From: Koleobacter methoxysyntrophicus
GTDB lineage: Bacteria > Bacillota > Thermosediminibacteria > Koleobacterales > Koleobacteraceae
Assembly: GCF_017301615.1 (NCBI RefSeq)
Contig: NZ_CP059066.1
Coordinates: 1,285,001-1,349,000, forward strand
Length of the DNA: 64,000 bases
Direction of reading: 5' to 3'
Both the position numbers and the translations under genes were made by a program. Positions 1 to 8,513 of this stretch are shown here, piece after piece (position 1 is the first letter of the stretch; every line of letters starts with the position of its first letter). The notes under the pieces were generated by a model. The model made no database searches and was not told the origin of the DNA. It saw nothing but the letters and a program-made list of their open reading frames with translations.

Positions 1-320
1 AAAGAGTGATGGAGGTAGAGCACTGAATGGGCTAGGGGCCCGACAAGGTTACCGAACCCTATCAAACTCCGAATGCCATCACTTGTTAGTTGGGAGTCAG
101 ACTATGGGAGATAAGTTTCATAGTCGAGAGGGAAACAGCCCAGACCGTCAGCTAAGGTCCCCAAGTATAGGCTAAGTGGCAAAGGATGTGGGATTGCCCA
201 GACAACCAGGATGTTGGCTTAGAAGCAGCCATTCATTTAAAGAGTGCGTAATAGCTCACTGGTCAAGTGATCCTGCGCCGAAAATGTAGCGGGGCTCAAG
301 CCTATCACCGAAGCTGCGGG

Positions 321-780
321 TACTAGAAGCTAGATACTAGAGGCTAGAAACTAGAACAAAGAAACTAGAACAAAAAGGAGAGGCAAGGTTTGATACGATC
401 ATACAAAGATTTAAGGGTATATCAAATATCGTATGAATTAGCCTTACAACTCCACCGGAAGACGTTGACACTTCCTGAATTTGAGAAATACGAATTAGGT
501 CAGCAGATAAGAAGAGCTACCAAATCCATTCCATTAAACATAGGAGAAGGATACGGCAGGAGAACAGCCAAAGAATTCAAGCATTTTCTAAGAAATGCAT
601 TGGGGTCCTGTGATGAGGTAGCCATATTACTGAGATTTATTAAAGACTTAGGATATATAACAGACGCTGAATATAACCATTATGCTGACCAGTATGACCA
701 ATTAGGGAAGCAGCTAACAAATCTAATTCAGAGATGGAAGGAGTTCTAGCACTCTAGTTTCCAGCATCTAGCTTCCAGTA
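321..780 (+). other. Intervening sequence (IVS) inside 23S rRNA helix 45
   Basis: The conserved rRNA runs up to ACCGAAGCTGCGG and resumes at CGGTAGGGGAGCGTTG. In most bacteria these two segments are joined by only a short helix-45 hairpin, but here 460 bp intervene. The ends are complementary: TACTAGAAGCTAGATA at the left pairs with TATCTAGCTTCCAGTA-like sequence at the right, so the insert closes into a long stem. IVSs of this kind are normally cut out by RNase III without religation, leaving a fragmented 23S rRNA. The stem strands are built of 7-nt units related to CTAGAAR. The insert carries one gene, at 390-749. Confidence 0.9.
390..749 (+). CDS. Four-helix-bundle protein of the S23/IVS family encoded in the 23S rRNA insert
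   Basis: The 119-residue protein matches the small family of 'four helix bundle proteins' found inside 23S rRNA intervening sequences. It begins with IRSYKDLRVYQISYELALQ, and it contains the family hallmark IRRATKSIPLNIGEGYGRR at about residues 40-58. The family averages 115-125 residues, so it is full length. It starts at TTG 390, preceded by AAGGAG about 9 nt upstream, so it could be translated from the excised IVS RNA. Family members form pentameric helical barrels. Their role is unknown; RNA binding or mobility of the IVS has been suggested. No transposase is associated. Confidence 0.9.
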   Translation: MIRSYKDLRVYQISYELALQLHRKTLTLPEFEKYELGQQIRRATKSIPLNIGEGYGRRTAKEFKHFLRNALGSCDEVAILLRFIKDLGYITDAEYNHYADQYDQLGKQLTNLIQRWKEF

Positions 781-1494
781 CGGTAGGGGAGCGTTGTATA
801 GCCGTCGAAGTCAGACCGAAAGGGCTGGTGGAGGTTATACAAGAGCGAATGCCGGTATAAGTAGCGAGAGGCAGGTGAGAAACCTGCCCGCCGGAAGCCT
901 AAGGTTTCCTGAGGAAGGTTTGTCCTCTCAGGGTAAGCCGGGGCCTAAGCCGAGGCGTAGAGCGTAGGCGATGGACAATCGGTTGAGAATCCGATGCCAC
1001 CTACTAACCGCAACGAGCGAAGGGGTGACACAGGAGGGTAGGTCAAGCGTGTGATTGGTGGTACACGTCCAAGCCATTAGGGAGCGGGGGCAGGCAAAAC
1101 CGTTTCCGCGATAATCCTGAGTGGTGATGGGGAGCGAAAATTAAAGTAGCGAAGTGACCGATCCCATACTGTTTAAAAAAGCCTCTAGCCAGGTTAGGGG
1201 TGCCCGTACCGCAAACCGACACAGGTAGGCAGGGAGAGAATCCCGAGGCGACCGGGAGAACCCTCGTTAAGGAACTCGGCAAACTGACCCCGTAACTTCG
1301 GGAGAAGGGGTGCCCGAGTAGCGTATGGTATAACTATATGCGAAAGGGCCGCAGAGAATAGGCCCAAGCGACTGTTTAGCAAAAACACAGGTCTCTGCCA
1401 AGGAGAAATCCGACGTATAGGGGCTGACGCCTGCCCGGTGCTGGAAGGTTAAGGGGAAGGCTTAGCGCAAGCGAAGGTCTGAACCGAAGCCCCA

Positions 1495-1581
<87 letters not shown>

Positions 1582-1829
1582 TGGGCGCTGTCTCGACGAG
1601 GGGCCCGGCGAAATTGTAGTACTCGTGAAGATGCGAGTTACCCGCGACAAGACGGAAAGACCCCGTGGAGCTTTACTGCAGCCTGACATTGGATCTTGGC
1701 ATTACATGTACAGGATAGGTGGGAGACAGAGAGCCTGGGCCGCCAGGTTCAGGGGAGTCGCCCTTGGGATACCACTCTTGTAGTGCTGGGGTTCTAACTA
1801 TATACCGTAAGCCGGTATTGGGACATTGT

Positions 1830-1862
<33 letters not shown>

Positions 1863-2018
1863 CAAAGAGTAACGGAGGCGCCCAAAGGTTACCTCAGTGC
1901 GGTCGGGAATCGCGCGTAGAGTGTAAAGGCAGAAGGTAGCCTAACTGTGAGAGAGACATCTCGAGCAGGGTCGAAAGACGGGCTTAGTGATCCGGCGGTA
2001 TCGAGTGGAAGAGCCGTC

Positions 2019-2071
<53 letters not shown>

Positions 2072-2072
2072 C

Positions 2073-2127
<55 letters not shown>

Positions 2128-2131
2128 GAGT

Positions 2132-2214
<83 letters not shown>

Positions 2215-2250
2215 TGTCGCGGGCGTAGGAAACTTGAGGGGAGCTGCCCT

Positions 2251-2287
<37 letters not shown>

Positions 2288-2500
2288 ACCAGTTGTCCCG
2301 CCAGGGGCACAGCTGGGTAGCCATGTCCGGCAGGGATAAGCGCTGAAGGCATCTAAGCGCGAAGCCCCCCCCAAGATTAGGTTTCCCACTCCTTAGGAGG
2401 TAAGACCCCAGGTAGATTACCTGGTCGATAGGTCGGAGGTGTAAGTGCAGCAATGCATTCAGCTGACCGATACTAATAGGTCGAGGGCTTGACCTCCTGC

Positions 2501-2549
2501 TAGAAGCTAGAAACTAGAAACTAGAAGCTAGAGGTTGGAGGTTAGACTG
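2501..2549 (+). repeat. Heptanucleotide (TAGAARC-type) tandem repeat in the 23S-5S spacer
   Basis: Immediately after the 23S 3' end the sequence runs in 7-nt units: TAGAAGC, TAGAAAC, TAGAAAC, TAGAAGC, TAGAGGT, TGGAGGT, TAGACTG. The same units make up both stem strands of the intervening sequence at 321-369 and 752-780. A different 7-nt run (CATCCAA) lies at about 2660-2680, just before the 5S gene. Confidence 0.8.
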
Positions 2550-2551
2550 GA

Positions 2552-2576
2552 AGAAAAAATGCACAGCATTTTTTCT
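2552..2576 (+). other. Perfect hairpin in the 23S-5S spacer
   Basis: AGAAAAAATGC pairs perfectly with GCATTTTTTCT around an ACA loop. No long U-run follows, so this is more likely an rRNA processing structure than a terminator. The rest of the spacer (2577-2681) shows no gene. Confidence 0.6.
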
Positions 2577-2681
2577 AAAGATTAACTCCAGCGTCTAACT
2601 CGATACACTGTGCAGTCTTCAGGGTGTATTTCATATTCCGGGGTTGGGGTATACTTTATCCAACATCCAACATCCAAAATT

Positions 2682-2798
2682 TCCGGTGGCCATAGCGGAG
2701 GGGTTACACCGGTTCCCATTCCGAACACACAGGTTAAGCCCTCCAGCGCCGATGGTACTCGGGTCGAAAGACCCCGGGAGAGTAGGTCGCCGCCGGAT
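2682..2798 (+). rRNA. 5S ribosomal RNA
   Basis: The sequence begins TCCGGTGGCCATAGCGGAGG and contains the diagnostic CCGTTCCCATTCCGAACAC-like loop and the AGAGTAGGTCGCCGCCGGA end. The terminal stem TCCGGTG/CGCCGGA closes properly and the length of about 117 nt is normal. It lies about 190 bp downstream of 23S and 50 bp upstream of tRNA-Asn, in the same transcript. Confidence 0.95.
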
Positions 2799-2847
2799 TT
2801 AGTTTATACTTCAAACCGTGGTACTAACACGGTCATTAAGAATGCGT

Positions 2848-2922
2848 TCCTCAGTAGCTCAATGGTAGAGCACTCGGCTGTTAACCGAGTGGTTGCAGGT
2901 TCGAGTCCTGCCTGGGGAGCCA
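2848..2922 (+). tRNA. tRNA-Asn (anticodon GTT), CCA encoded
   Basis: A full cloverleaf can be drawn: acceptor TCCTCAG/CTGGGGA, D-arm GCTC/GAGC, anticodon stem CTCGG/CCGAG with loop CTGTTAA (anticodon GTT), and T-arm GCAGG-TTCGAGT-CCTGC, followed by discriminator G and an encoded CCA. It is the last gene of the rRNA operon and is followed by an intrinsic terminator. Confidence 0.97.
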
Positions 2923-2932
2923 TTTTTTTTGG

Positions 2933-2960
2933 AGCGGGATTTCCCGCTTATTTTATTTAA
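2933..2960 (+). terminator. Rho-independent terminator of the rRNA-tRNA operon
   Basis: AGCGGGA pairs with TCCCGCT and is followed by TATTTTATTT. It sits 11 nt after the tRNA-Asn CCA end. Confidence 0.8.
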
Positions 2961-2961
2961 T

Positions 2962-3068
2962 GACTATATACTTTACTCAGGATAGGGCAAGTCCAGTTGA
3001 ATAAATGGCAAACACATAAGCGACTGTTAATTTGGCTCGCAAGCCTATAAAGGCGGAGAGCCAAACCT
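2962..3068 (+). repeat. Dispersed ~120-bp repeat, copy 1
   Basis: It begins GACTATATACTTTACTCAGG and ends in an inverted pair TTTGGCTC ... GAGCCAAA. Two further copies share most positions: 18211-18336 on the minus strand and 26762-26882 on the plus strand. It has no open frame of its own. It starts directly after the rRNA-operon terminator. The function is unknown; it could be a MITE-like repeat or a small structured RNA. Confidence 0.75.
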
Positions 3069-3140
3069 GAAAAAACAAACTTAACTTAAAATGAAACAGA
3101 AGTACAAGTTTTTTAGATGAAAGAAAGGGAAAAAATTTTC

Positions 3141-4487
3141 GGTTCATCTCCATTTCCGTTGGTAAAAAGCAGCTAAAATAGAAGGACATCTGCATACCTC
3201 GTCGTAATTAGATATTGACTCTAAAACATCTAAGGAGGTATTACAGATGTCCAATATAAGTATAACATCATTATTCCCCTTTCGTCGACTAAAATTTATA
3301 GGTTCAGAGGACATTGATTTCGAGCAGGGTACCGGAAAAGTAGTTGAATTAAAACCAGACCTGCGTTTTACGCCCATTTGTTCTAAATGTAGCAGTAAAG
3401 GAGTCGGTAAGCATTCTAACCATCAACGTTTCTTAAGAGACCTTTCCTTAGGTCCTCATAAAACGCTAATCCATCTACATTATCGCAAGATAGAGTGTCC
3501 TCTGTGCGGTCAAATAGTTGTAGAAGAGCTGGATATAGCCGAACCTGGTGGGCCAAGGGTAACCCGGCGTTTGGCTGTCTACATACAGGAACTCTGTAAA
3601 TTAATGACCGTAAAGGATGTAGCAGAACATCTCCAGCTGGATTGGAAAACGGTTAAAGAAATTGATAAACAGGGTCTTAAGCAGGAATTTGCCGATATAG
3701 ACTACAACGGATTACGGTATTTGGCAATAGATGAAATCTCTTATGGAAAACACCACCGGTATCTGACTAATGTCATCGATTTTGAAACCGGCCGGATTGT
3801 TTGGGTTGGTAAAGACCGTAAATATGAAACCTTAAAAGAGTTCTTCTTAAAGATGCCGGAGGAGGTACGAGACCAAATTAAGGCTGTTGCCATGGATATG
3901 TGGGACCCATTTATTAAAGCAGTTTCTGAATTTTGTCCCCAGGCTGCCATTGTCTTTGATGTATTTCATATAGTCGCTCAATACAATAAAGTAATTGACA
4001 AGGTCCGTAGAGTAGAAACCAGGGCTGCAATGGAAACTGATAAAAATGTCATTAAGGGCAGCCGCTGGATCCTGCTTAAAAATCCGGAGAATCTTAAAGA
4101 AAAGGAAATACCTCGTTTGGAAAAACTGCTTTCGATTAATAAGAACCTTTCCACCGTATACATTTTGAAAGATGAGCTAAAAACAATCTGGCAATGTAAT
4201 GACCGCCAGCAGGTGTCAAAAGCGCTTGATGAGTGGTGCACAAAAGCATTGGAATCCGGTATACCTGCATTAAAACGGTTTGTGAAAACCTTACGACGCC
4301 ATGAATACGGTATCCTTAATCACGCTGATTATCCAATACATACGAGTAAGCTGGAAGGGATAAACAATAAAATTAAGGTTATCAAACGTCAAGCTTATGG
4401 CTTCCATGACCTGGAGTATTTTATCTTAAAAGTTAAACAAGCCTGCTCATGAAAGCGTTAGTTCACCAACGCTTTTGGAGATGATCC
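3141..4487 (+). mobile_element. ISL3-family insertion sequence, copy 1 (1347 bp)
   Basis: The element runs from GGTTCATCTCC to GGAGATGATCC. Its imperfect terminal inverted repeats agree at about 18 of 23 positions when the right end is reversed. It is flanked on both sides by the 8-bp target duplication AAATTTTC, the duplication length expected for ISL3. The single gene is the transposase at 3247-4452. Two other copies (16566-17912 and 35188-36534) encode the same protein without a difference. Confidence 0.95.
3247..4452 (+). CDS. ISL3-family transposase, copy 1
   Basis: The 401-residue transposase has the family layout. An N-terminal zinc-binding region carries Cys45/Cys48 and Cys84/Cys87. 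It is followed by a helix-turn-helix (TVKDVAEHLQLDWKTVKEID, residues 121-140) and a DDE catalytic core. Likely catalytic acids are Asp162 in LAIDEISYGK, Asp217 in AMDMWDP, and the glutamate in SKLEGINNKIK near the C-terminus. An AGGAGG-type ribosome binding site lies 7 nt before the ATG. The length is normal and the frame intact, so the element is probably active. Confidence 0.95.
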   Translation: MSNISITSLFPFRRLKFIGSEDIDFEQGTGKVVELKPDLRFTPICSKCSSKGVGKHSNHQRFLRDLSLGPHKTLIHLHYRKIECPLCGQIVVEELDIAEPGGPRVTRRLAVYIQELCKLMTVKDVAEHLQLDWKTVKEIDKQGLKQEFADIDYNGLRYLAIDEISYGKHHRYLTNVIDFETGRIVWVGKDRKYETLKEFFLKMPEEVRDQIKAVAMDMWDPFIKAVSEFCPQAAIVFDVFHIVAQYNKVIDKVRRVETRAAMETDKNVIKGSRWILLKNPENLKEKEIPRLEKLLSINKNLSTVYILKDELKTIWQCNDRQQVSKALDEWCTKALESGIPALKRFVKTLRRHEYGILNHADYPIHTSKLEGINNKIKVIKRQAYGFHDLEYFILKVKQACS

Positions 4488-4567
4488 AAATTTTCTAAAT
4501 AGAAATAAAACAGTATGGAATGACCAGCTATCATATCAGCAGTAAGCAGACAGGAGGATAATTATTA

Positions 4568-4596
4568 TTGATATTTACAGGATATTATTGCATACT
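4568..4596 (+). promoter_or_regulatory. Candidate sigma-A promoter for the sensor kinase operon
   Basis: TTGATA and CATACT are separated by 17 bp, about 25 bp upstream of the kinase start. This is a weak match read by eye, supported by its position after the IS. Confidence 0.35.
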
Positions 4597-4620
4597 TAAT
4601 TCGGGGGAAGGTGATATCCC

Positions 4621-4715
4621 TTGAAACGCTATTTACATATATTAAAAATCATGCTTTTCATCCACCGTATCCGCATCCAGCCCGCCTTGAAACGCTATTT
4701 ACATATATTAAAAAT
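4621..4715 (+). repeat. 29-bp direct repeat duplicating the kinase start region
   Basis: The 29-bp sequence starting TTGAAACGCTATTTACATAT occurs at 4621-4649 and again at 4687-4715, offset 66 bp (22 codons), so the frame is kept. The encoded protein begins with KRYLHILK twice. Confidence 0.9.
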
Positions 4716-5820
4716 GTGTTTAAACCTTATAATATTCCTCCTGGCCCTTTCCTTTGAAAATGCTTCTTTCGAACGCACAGCCCGGATGGTGCTCCTTTTC
4801 ACGGGGCTGGTAACCTGGGGTCTGATAAGGCCGTATATACGGGCCGGGCAGCCCTGGTGGTACGGGGTGGATGTAATACTGATATATCTCCTGGAATACC
4901 AATCAAAATACCTGGTAAACTACTTTTTTCATATCCTTTATGTTTCTACTGTTCTTGAAGCAGGCATAAACCTTAATAGATATAAAGCCAATATTGTGGC
5001 GATGGCCGCTTCTGCTGCTGCACTGTCGAAATTTATTGCGGCAATGAAATTCGGCATTAATGCTGCTCTCATATCTCAGCTCCTTTTTAATATTTTTGCT
5101 TTAGCCTTTCTCATAACCCTTTTAAATTACGGGAAACTGCAGCAGGAGGAAAGACAGAAGAGTCAGTTCCTGTACGGGGAACTGGTGGAAGCTTACCGGA
5201 GACTTGAGGAGCTGTCGAGAGAAAAAGAAAAGGCTGCCGTTCTGGAAGAAAGAAACAGAATAGCCCGGGATATGCACGATGCCCTGGGGCACAGATTGAC
5301 GTCTCTAATCATGCAGCTGGAGATGGGCAAACAGGCCCTGAAGAAAAATCCTGAAGAAGTAGGGGAAGTTTTGGAACGCTGTGCCCGCGGAGCCCGGGAA
5401 GCCCTGGCAGATACCCGGAAGGTGGTAAAAGCCCTTAAAGGGAAGGAGAGCATCGACATAGAGCACATACGGAAGATGCTGGATGAATTCAAAGGGGATA
5501 CCGGCATTGAAATAAAAGCAAACCTTCCTCCGCTGGAGCTGAGTCTGGAGGAGGTTACAGCTTTATACAGGGTGATCCAGGAAGCCGTGACCAATGCAGT
5601 GCGCCACGGCAAGGCTACCAGAATCAGTGTGGATGTAAATGAAGAAGGAAAAAAATTAAAACTGTATATCAGGGATAATGGAACGGGCGGTGAATATAAA
5701 GAAGGTTTCGGGATTTCAGGAATGAGAAAGCGGTTTGAAGAACTGGGGGGCACCCTGCGGATCAATGCCGGAAACGGCTTTGAGGTTATAGGGGAATTCG
5801 AGAGGAGTGTTGACCGGTGA
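4621..5820 (+). CDS. Sensor histidine kinase of the NarL/DesK class
   Basis: This membrane sensor probably phosphorylates the response regulator encoded immediately downstream (ATGA-type 4-bp overlap). About 145 N-terminal residues form several hydrophobic segments. A coiled linker follows, then the HisKA_3 dimerisation box ARDMHDALGHRLTSL with the phosphoacceptor His near residue 219, and a C-terminal HATPase with DNGTGGEYKEGFGISGM. No extracytoplasmic sensing domain is evident, as in DesK-like kinases of membrane or drug stress. The TTG start at 4621 has GGGGGAAGG upstream. Codons 1-22 are followed by a second copy of the same 29-bp start sequence, so the kinase carries a duplicated N-terminus, and the second copy could be the ancestral start. 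It likely controls the ABC exporter downstream. Confidence 0.85.
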   Translation: MKRYLHILKIMLFIHRIRIQPALKRYLHILKMCLNLIIFLLALSFENASFERTARMVLLFTGLVTWGLIRPYIRAGQPWWYGVDVILIYLLEYQSKYLVNYFFHILYVSTVLEAGINLNRYKANIVAMAASAAALSKFIAAMKFGINAALISQLLFNIFALAFLITLLNYGKLQQEERQKSQFLYGELVEAYRRLEELSREKEKAAVLEERNRIARDMHDALGHRLTSLIMQLEMGKQALKKNPEEVGEVLERCARGAREALADTRKVVKALKGKESIDIEHIRKMLDEFKGDTGIEIKANLPPLELSLEEVTALYRVIQEAVTNAVRHGKATRISVDVNEEGKKLKLYIRDNGTGGEYKEGFGISGMRKRFEELGGTLRINAGNGFEVIGEFERSVDR

Positions 5821-6461
5821 TTAGGGTTGGTATTGTGGACGACCAGGAAATACTTAGACGGGGAATGAAGGCAATACTATCGACAGAAGAAGATATAGAA
5901 ATTATAGGGGAAGGCTGTCACGGCATGGAAGGCTACAGATTATGCGAATCCCATATCGTGGATATCATCCTTATGGATATAAAGATGCCGGTTATGGACG
6001 GGGTTGAAGCTACCCGTCGAATAAAAAGGGATTTTCCACAGGTGAAGATAATAATCCTTACTACATTTGATGACGATGAATACATCTTTGATGCTCTTAA
6101 ATACGGCGCTTCAGGATATATTTTAAAGGATGCTGCTCCGGAGGAAATAATACGGACCATAAGGGACGTCTATGGTGGTGGGGCCGGCATACAGCCCCGG
6201 ATAGCGGCAAAAGTGGTGGAACGCATCAGGCATATGGAAGATAAAACTACAGCACGGGACCCAAAGATAGACGTTCTTACCGACAGAGAAAGGGACATAG
6301 TTCAGCTGGTAGGTGAAGGCAAGAACAACAGGGAAATAGCCCGGCAGCTTTTTATAACGGAAGGCACGGTAAAGAACCATATAACGAACATACTTGAAAA
6401 GCTGGAACTCAGGGACAGAACTCAGCTTGCAATCTTTGCGGTAAAAAACAGGCTGGTATGA
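5817..6461 (+). CDS. NarL/LuxR-family response regulator
   Basis: The 214-residue DNA-binding response regulator pairs with the upstream kinase. The receiver domain (about residues 1-120) has acidic residues VDDQ near the N-terminus, the phosphoacceptor Asp54 in ILMDIKMPVMDG, and the conserved Lys in GYILKDAAPEE. The C-terminal LuxR-type helix-turn-helix (about 145-210) reads LTDRERDIVQLVGEGKNNRE and IFITEGTVKNHITNILEKL-like. It overlaps the kinase gene by 4 bp. Divergence or self-regulation cannot be read, but the next genes (lipoprotein plus ABC-2 exporter) are the natural targets. Confidence 0.92.
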   Translation: MIRVGIVDDQEILRRGMKAILSTEEDIEIIGEGCHGMEGYRLCESHIVDIILMDIKMPVMDGVEATRRIKRDFPQVKIIILTTFDDDEYIFDALKYGASGYILKDAAPEEIIRTIRDVYGGGAGIQPRIAAKVVERIRHMEDKTTARDPKIDVLTDRERDIVQLVGEGKNNREIARQLFITEGTVKNHITNILEKLELRDRTQLAIFAVKNRLV

Positions 6462-6561
6462 CTTTAGTCATAATGAATCAGCTAAAAGTATTACTTTTAA
6501 CAGAAGCAGCCTTTCCTCAACAGATATAAAATAATTTTAGAACGATTTGAGGAGGGTCTTT

Positions 6562-7569
6562 ATGAAGAGAATCATTTTAATAGCGGTACTGATTTTTCTG
6601 CTGGCAGCGGTAATGGCAGTGGTCGGGTGCAGCAGAAAGAGCCATTACCAGGTTTTCATGGAAGCTGTTGAACGCACAGAGGCATTAGAGAAAGGTAAAA
6701 TGAGCATGGATATGGTTATGGAAATAGGTTTTAATAAAGAAGGTCTACCGGAAGATGCTTTAGAGTTCTTAAAATTCTTTGAAAACCTAAAACTCAGCTT
6801 AAAGGATGAATTTGATAAAGGGAAGAATGAGAGCGTTAAAAAGATTTTCCTGCAGTCGGGGGAATTGGGCATAGATGCAAAAATATATACGAGAGGGGAT
6901 GTATCCTATGTAATAACCCCCCTTATCCCGAAAATACTGGTCATTAAGGGAGAAGAGCTTATACACATCGGTTCAGGCGACATTAATGACCTGAATATAC
7001 CTTCCCTCAGCGAAGAAAGTCTTGAACAGTTGAAAAATGTCTGGCAGTCCCTATATAGCCAGGAAAATGTAACGGCCCTGGAAGATATAGTGCTGGATAC
7101 ACCCGGAGGAAAGGTAAAGGCAAAGAAATACCGGGTTAAGCTAACAGACCAGCAGCTTAAACCAGCCCTGAAGAAATCAATGGAGATAATTAGTCAGGAT
7201 AAGGGATTTATGGATAGCCTTGAAATCATGATGGAATCGATGGACGAGGAAATTATAATAAGAGGTATATTAAGACAAAGTATAAAACTGCTTGATCAGG
7301 CAACAATCAACAGCTTTGACCAGCTGGCCTATATAGACCGGGATAATTATGTGATTGAAGAAACGGTGAATCTTGATATTACATTGCATTTTACAGAGCC
7401 GGGTACCCCCAGACAGTATAAATTTAATTTGATTATAGAGCGCTGGGATTTAAACAGGGAGCCAAAAATAGATTTCCCTGAAGTTACCCCTGAAAACAGT
7501 ATTACTCCGGGTCAGTTAAAAGAGGGGTTCCCTGACCCCGTCGAAAGTATGAAGGGAGAGAATCGCTAA
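6562..7569 (+). CDS. Putative lipoprotein of unknown function
   Basis: The 335-residue protein begins with a lipoprotein signal peptide: basic KR, a hydrophobic run, and a lipobox ending VVGC with Cys at residue 23. It should therefore be anchored on the outer face of the cytoplasmic membrane. The rest is hydrophilic and resembles the LppX/LolA-like fold seen in Bacillota lipoproteins, with beta-rich segments such as GKVKAKKYRVKLTDQQLKPA. That assignment is only a guess. The ATG at 6562 follows GAGGAGGG, which is better than the more upstream in-frame ATG. It overlaps the ABC ATPase gene by 1 nt, so it probably works with that exporter, for example as a substrate acceptor or sensor. Confidence 0.75.
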   Translation: MKRIILIAVLIFLLAAVMAVVGCSRKSHYQVFMEAVERTEALEKGKMSMDMVMEIGFNKEGLPEDALEFLKFFENLKLSLKDEFDKGKNESVKKIFLQSGELGIDAKIYTRGDVSYVITPLIPKILVIKGEELIHIGSGDINDLNIPSLSEESLEQLKNVWQSLYSQENVTALEDIVLDTPGGKVKAKKYRVKLTDQQLKPALKKSMEIISQDKGFMDSLEIMMESMDEEIIIRGILRQSIKLLDQATINSFDQLAYIDRDNYVIEETVNLDITLHFTEPGTPRQYKFNLIIERWDLNREPKIDFPEVTPENSITPGQLKEGFPDPVESMKGENR

Positions 7570-8501
7570 TGCTGATACAGGCCAGAAACCTGAAGAAATA
7601 TTACAAAAAGGTTCGAGCAGTAGATGGCGTAGATTTGGAGGTAAGGGAGGGAGAAATCCTCGGGATCCTGGGTCCCAACGGAGCGGGAAAGTCTACTACC
7701 ATTTCGATGATTTCTTCCCTGGTCAGGCCCGATGAAGGTGAAATACTCTACAGAGATAAGGATATAATAAAATACCCTCAGTACATAAGGAAAATCCTGG
7801 GACTAGTTCCTCAGGAAGTAGCTCTGTATCCTGACCTATCTGCCCGTGAAAATCTTACATTCTTCGGCAGACTTTACGGACTTAGGGGGAAAGAACTGAA
7901 CAGACGGATGAATGAAGTGCTTGACCTGTTGGGTCTTAACGGCAGGTCAGGGGATAGTATTAAAAACTATTCGGGAGGTATGAAAAGAAGGGTAAATATC
8001 GGAGCAGCCCTTCTTCACCACCCCGAATTGCTGATAATGGATGAACCCACCGTAGGTATTGACCCCCAATCCAGGAGCCATATTCTGAAAACGGTTAAAG
8101 AACTAAGTTCCAGGGGGATGACGGTAATATATACCAGCCACTATATGGAGGAAGTAGAATTTCTATGCCACAGGATCTACATAATGGATTACGGTAAGAT
8201 AATTGCTTCGGGGACCAAGGATGAACTGAGGGATATGGTCAGCAGGGATAATACGGTAGAGCTGCAGATTGATACCGTAACGGAACGGTTTATAGGGGAT
8301 TTAAAGAGGAATATTCATGTTAAACACATAAATGTGGAAGGCAGCAGGATATTTCTTGCAGTAGACAGGGATTACAATATATTGTCCCATATTTTCCATA
8401 CTTCTGAAAAAAGCGGTGTTAACCTGCAGTCCGTACAGATTAAAAAACCTACCCTGGAAGATGTATTCCTGCACCTGACCGGCCGGGGATTGAGGGACTA
8501 G
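7569..8501 (+). CDS. ABC-2 type exporter ATP-binding protein
   Basis: The 310-residue ATPase has Walker A GPNGAGKST (about 39-47), a Q-loop VPQEVALYPDLSARENL, signature NYSGGMKRRVNIGAALLH, Walker B LLIMDEPTVGID and the H-loop TSHYMEEVEFL. The C-terminal ~80 residues form the extra domain usual in DrrA/NatA-type exporters. It is encoded with two permease genes and a lipoprotein, immediately after a two-component system. This layout is typical of peptide- or drug-resistance exporters. The substrate is unknown. Confidence 0.92.
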   Translation: MLIQARNLKKYYKKVRAVDGVDLEVREGEILGILGPNGAGKSTTISMISSLVRPDEGEILYRDKDIIKYPQYIRKILGLVPQEVALYPDLSARENLTFFGRLYGLRGKELNRRMNEVLDLLGLNGRSGDSIKNYSGGMKRRVNIGAALLHHPELLIMDEPTVGIDPQSRSHILKTVKELSSRGMTVIYTSHYMEEVEFLCHRIYIMDYGKIIASGTKDELRDMVSRDNTVELQIDTVTERFIGDLKRNIHVKHINVEGSRIFLAVDRDYNILSHIFHTSEKSGVNLQSVQIKKPTLEDVFLHLTGRGLRD

Positions 8502-8513
8502 GGGGTTGTAACG

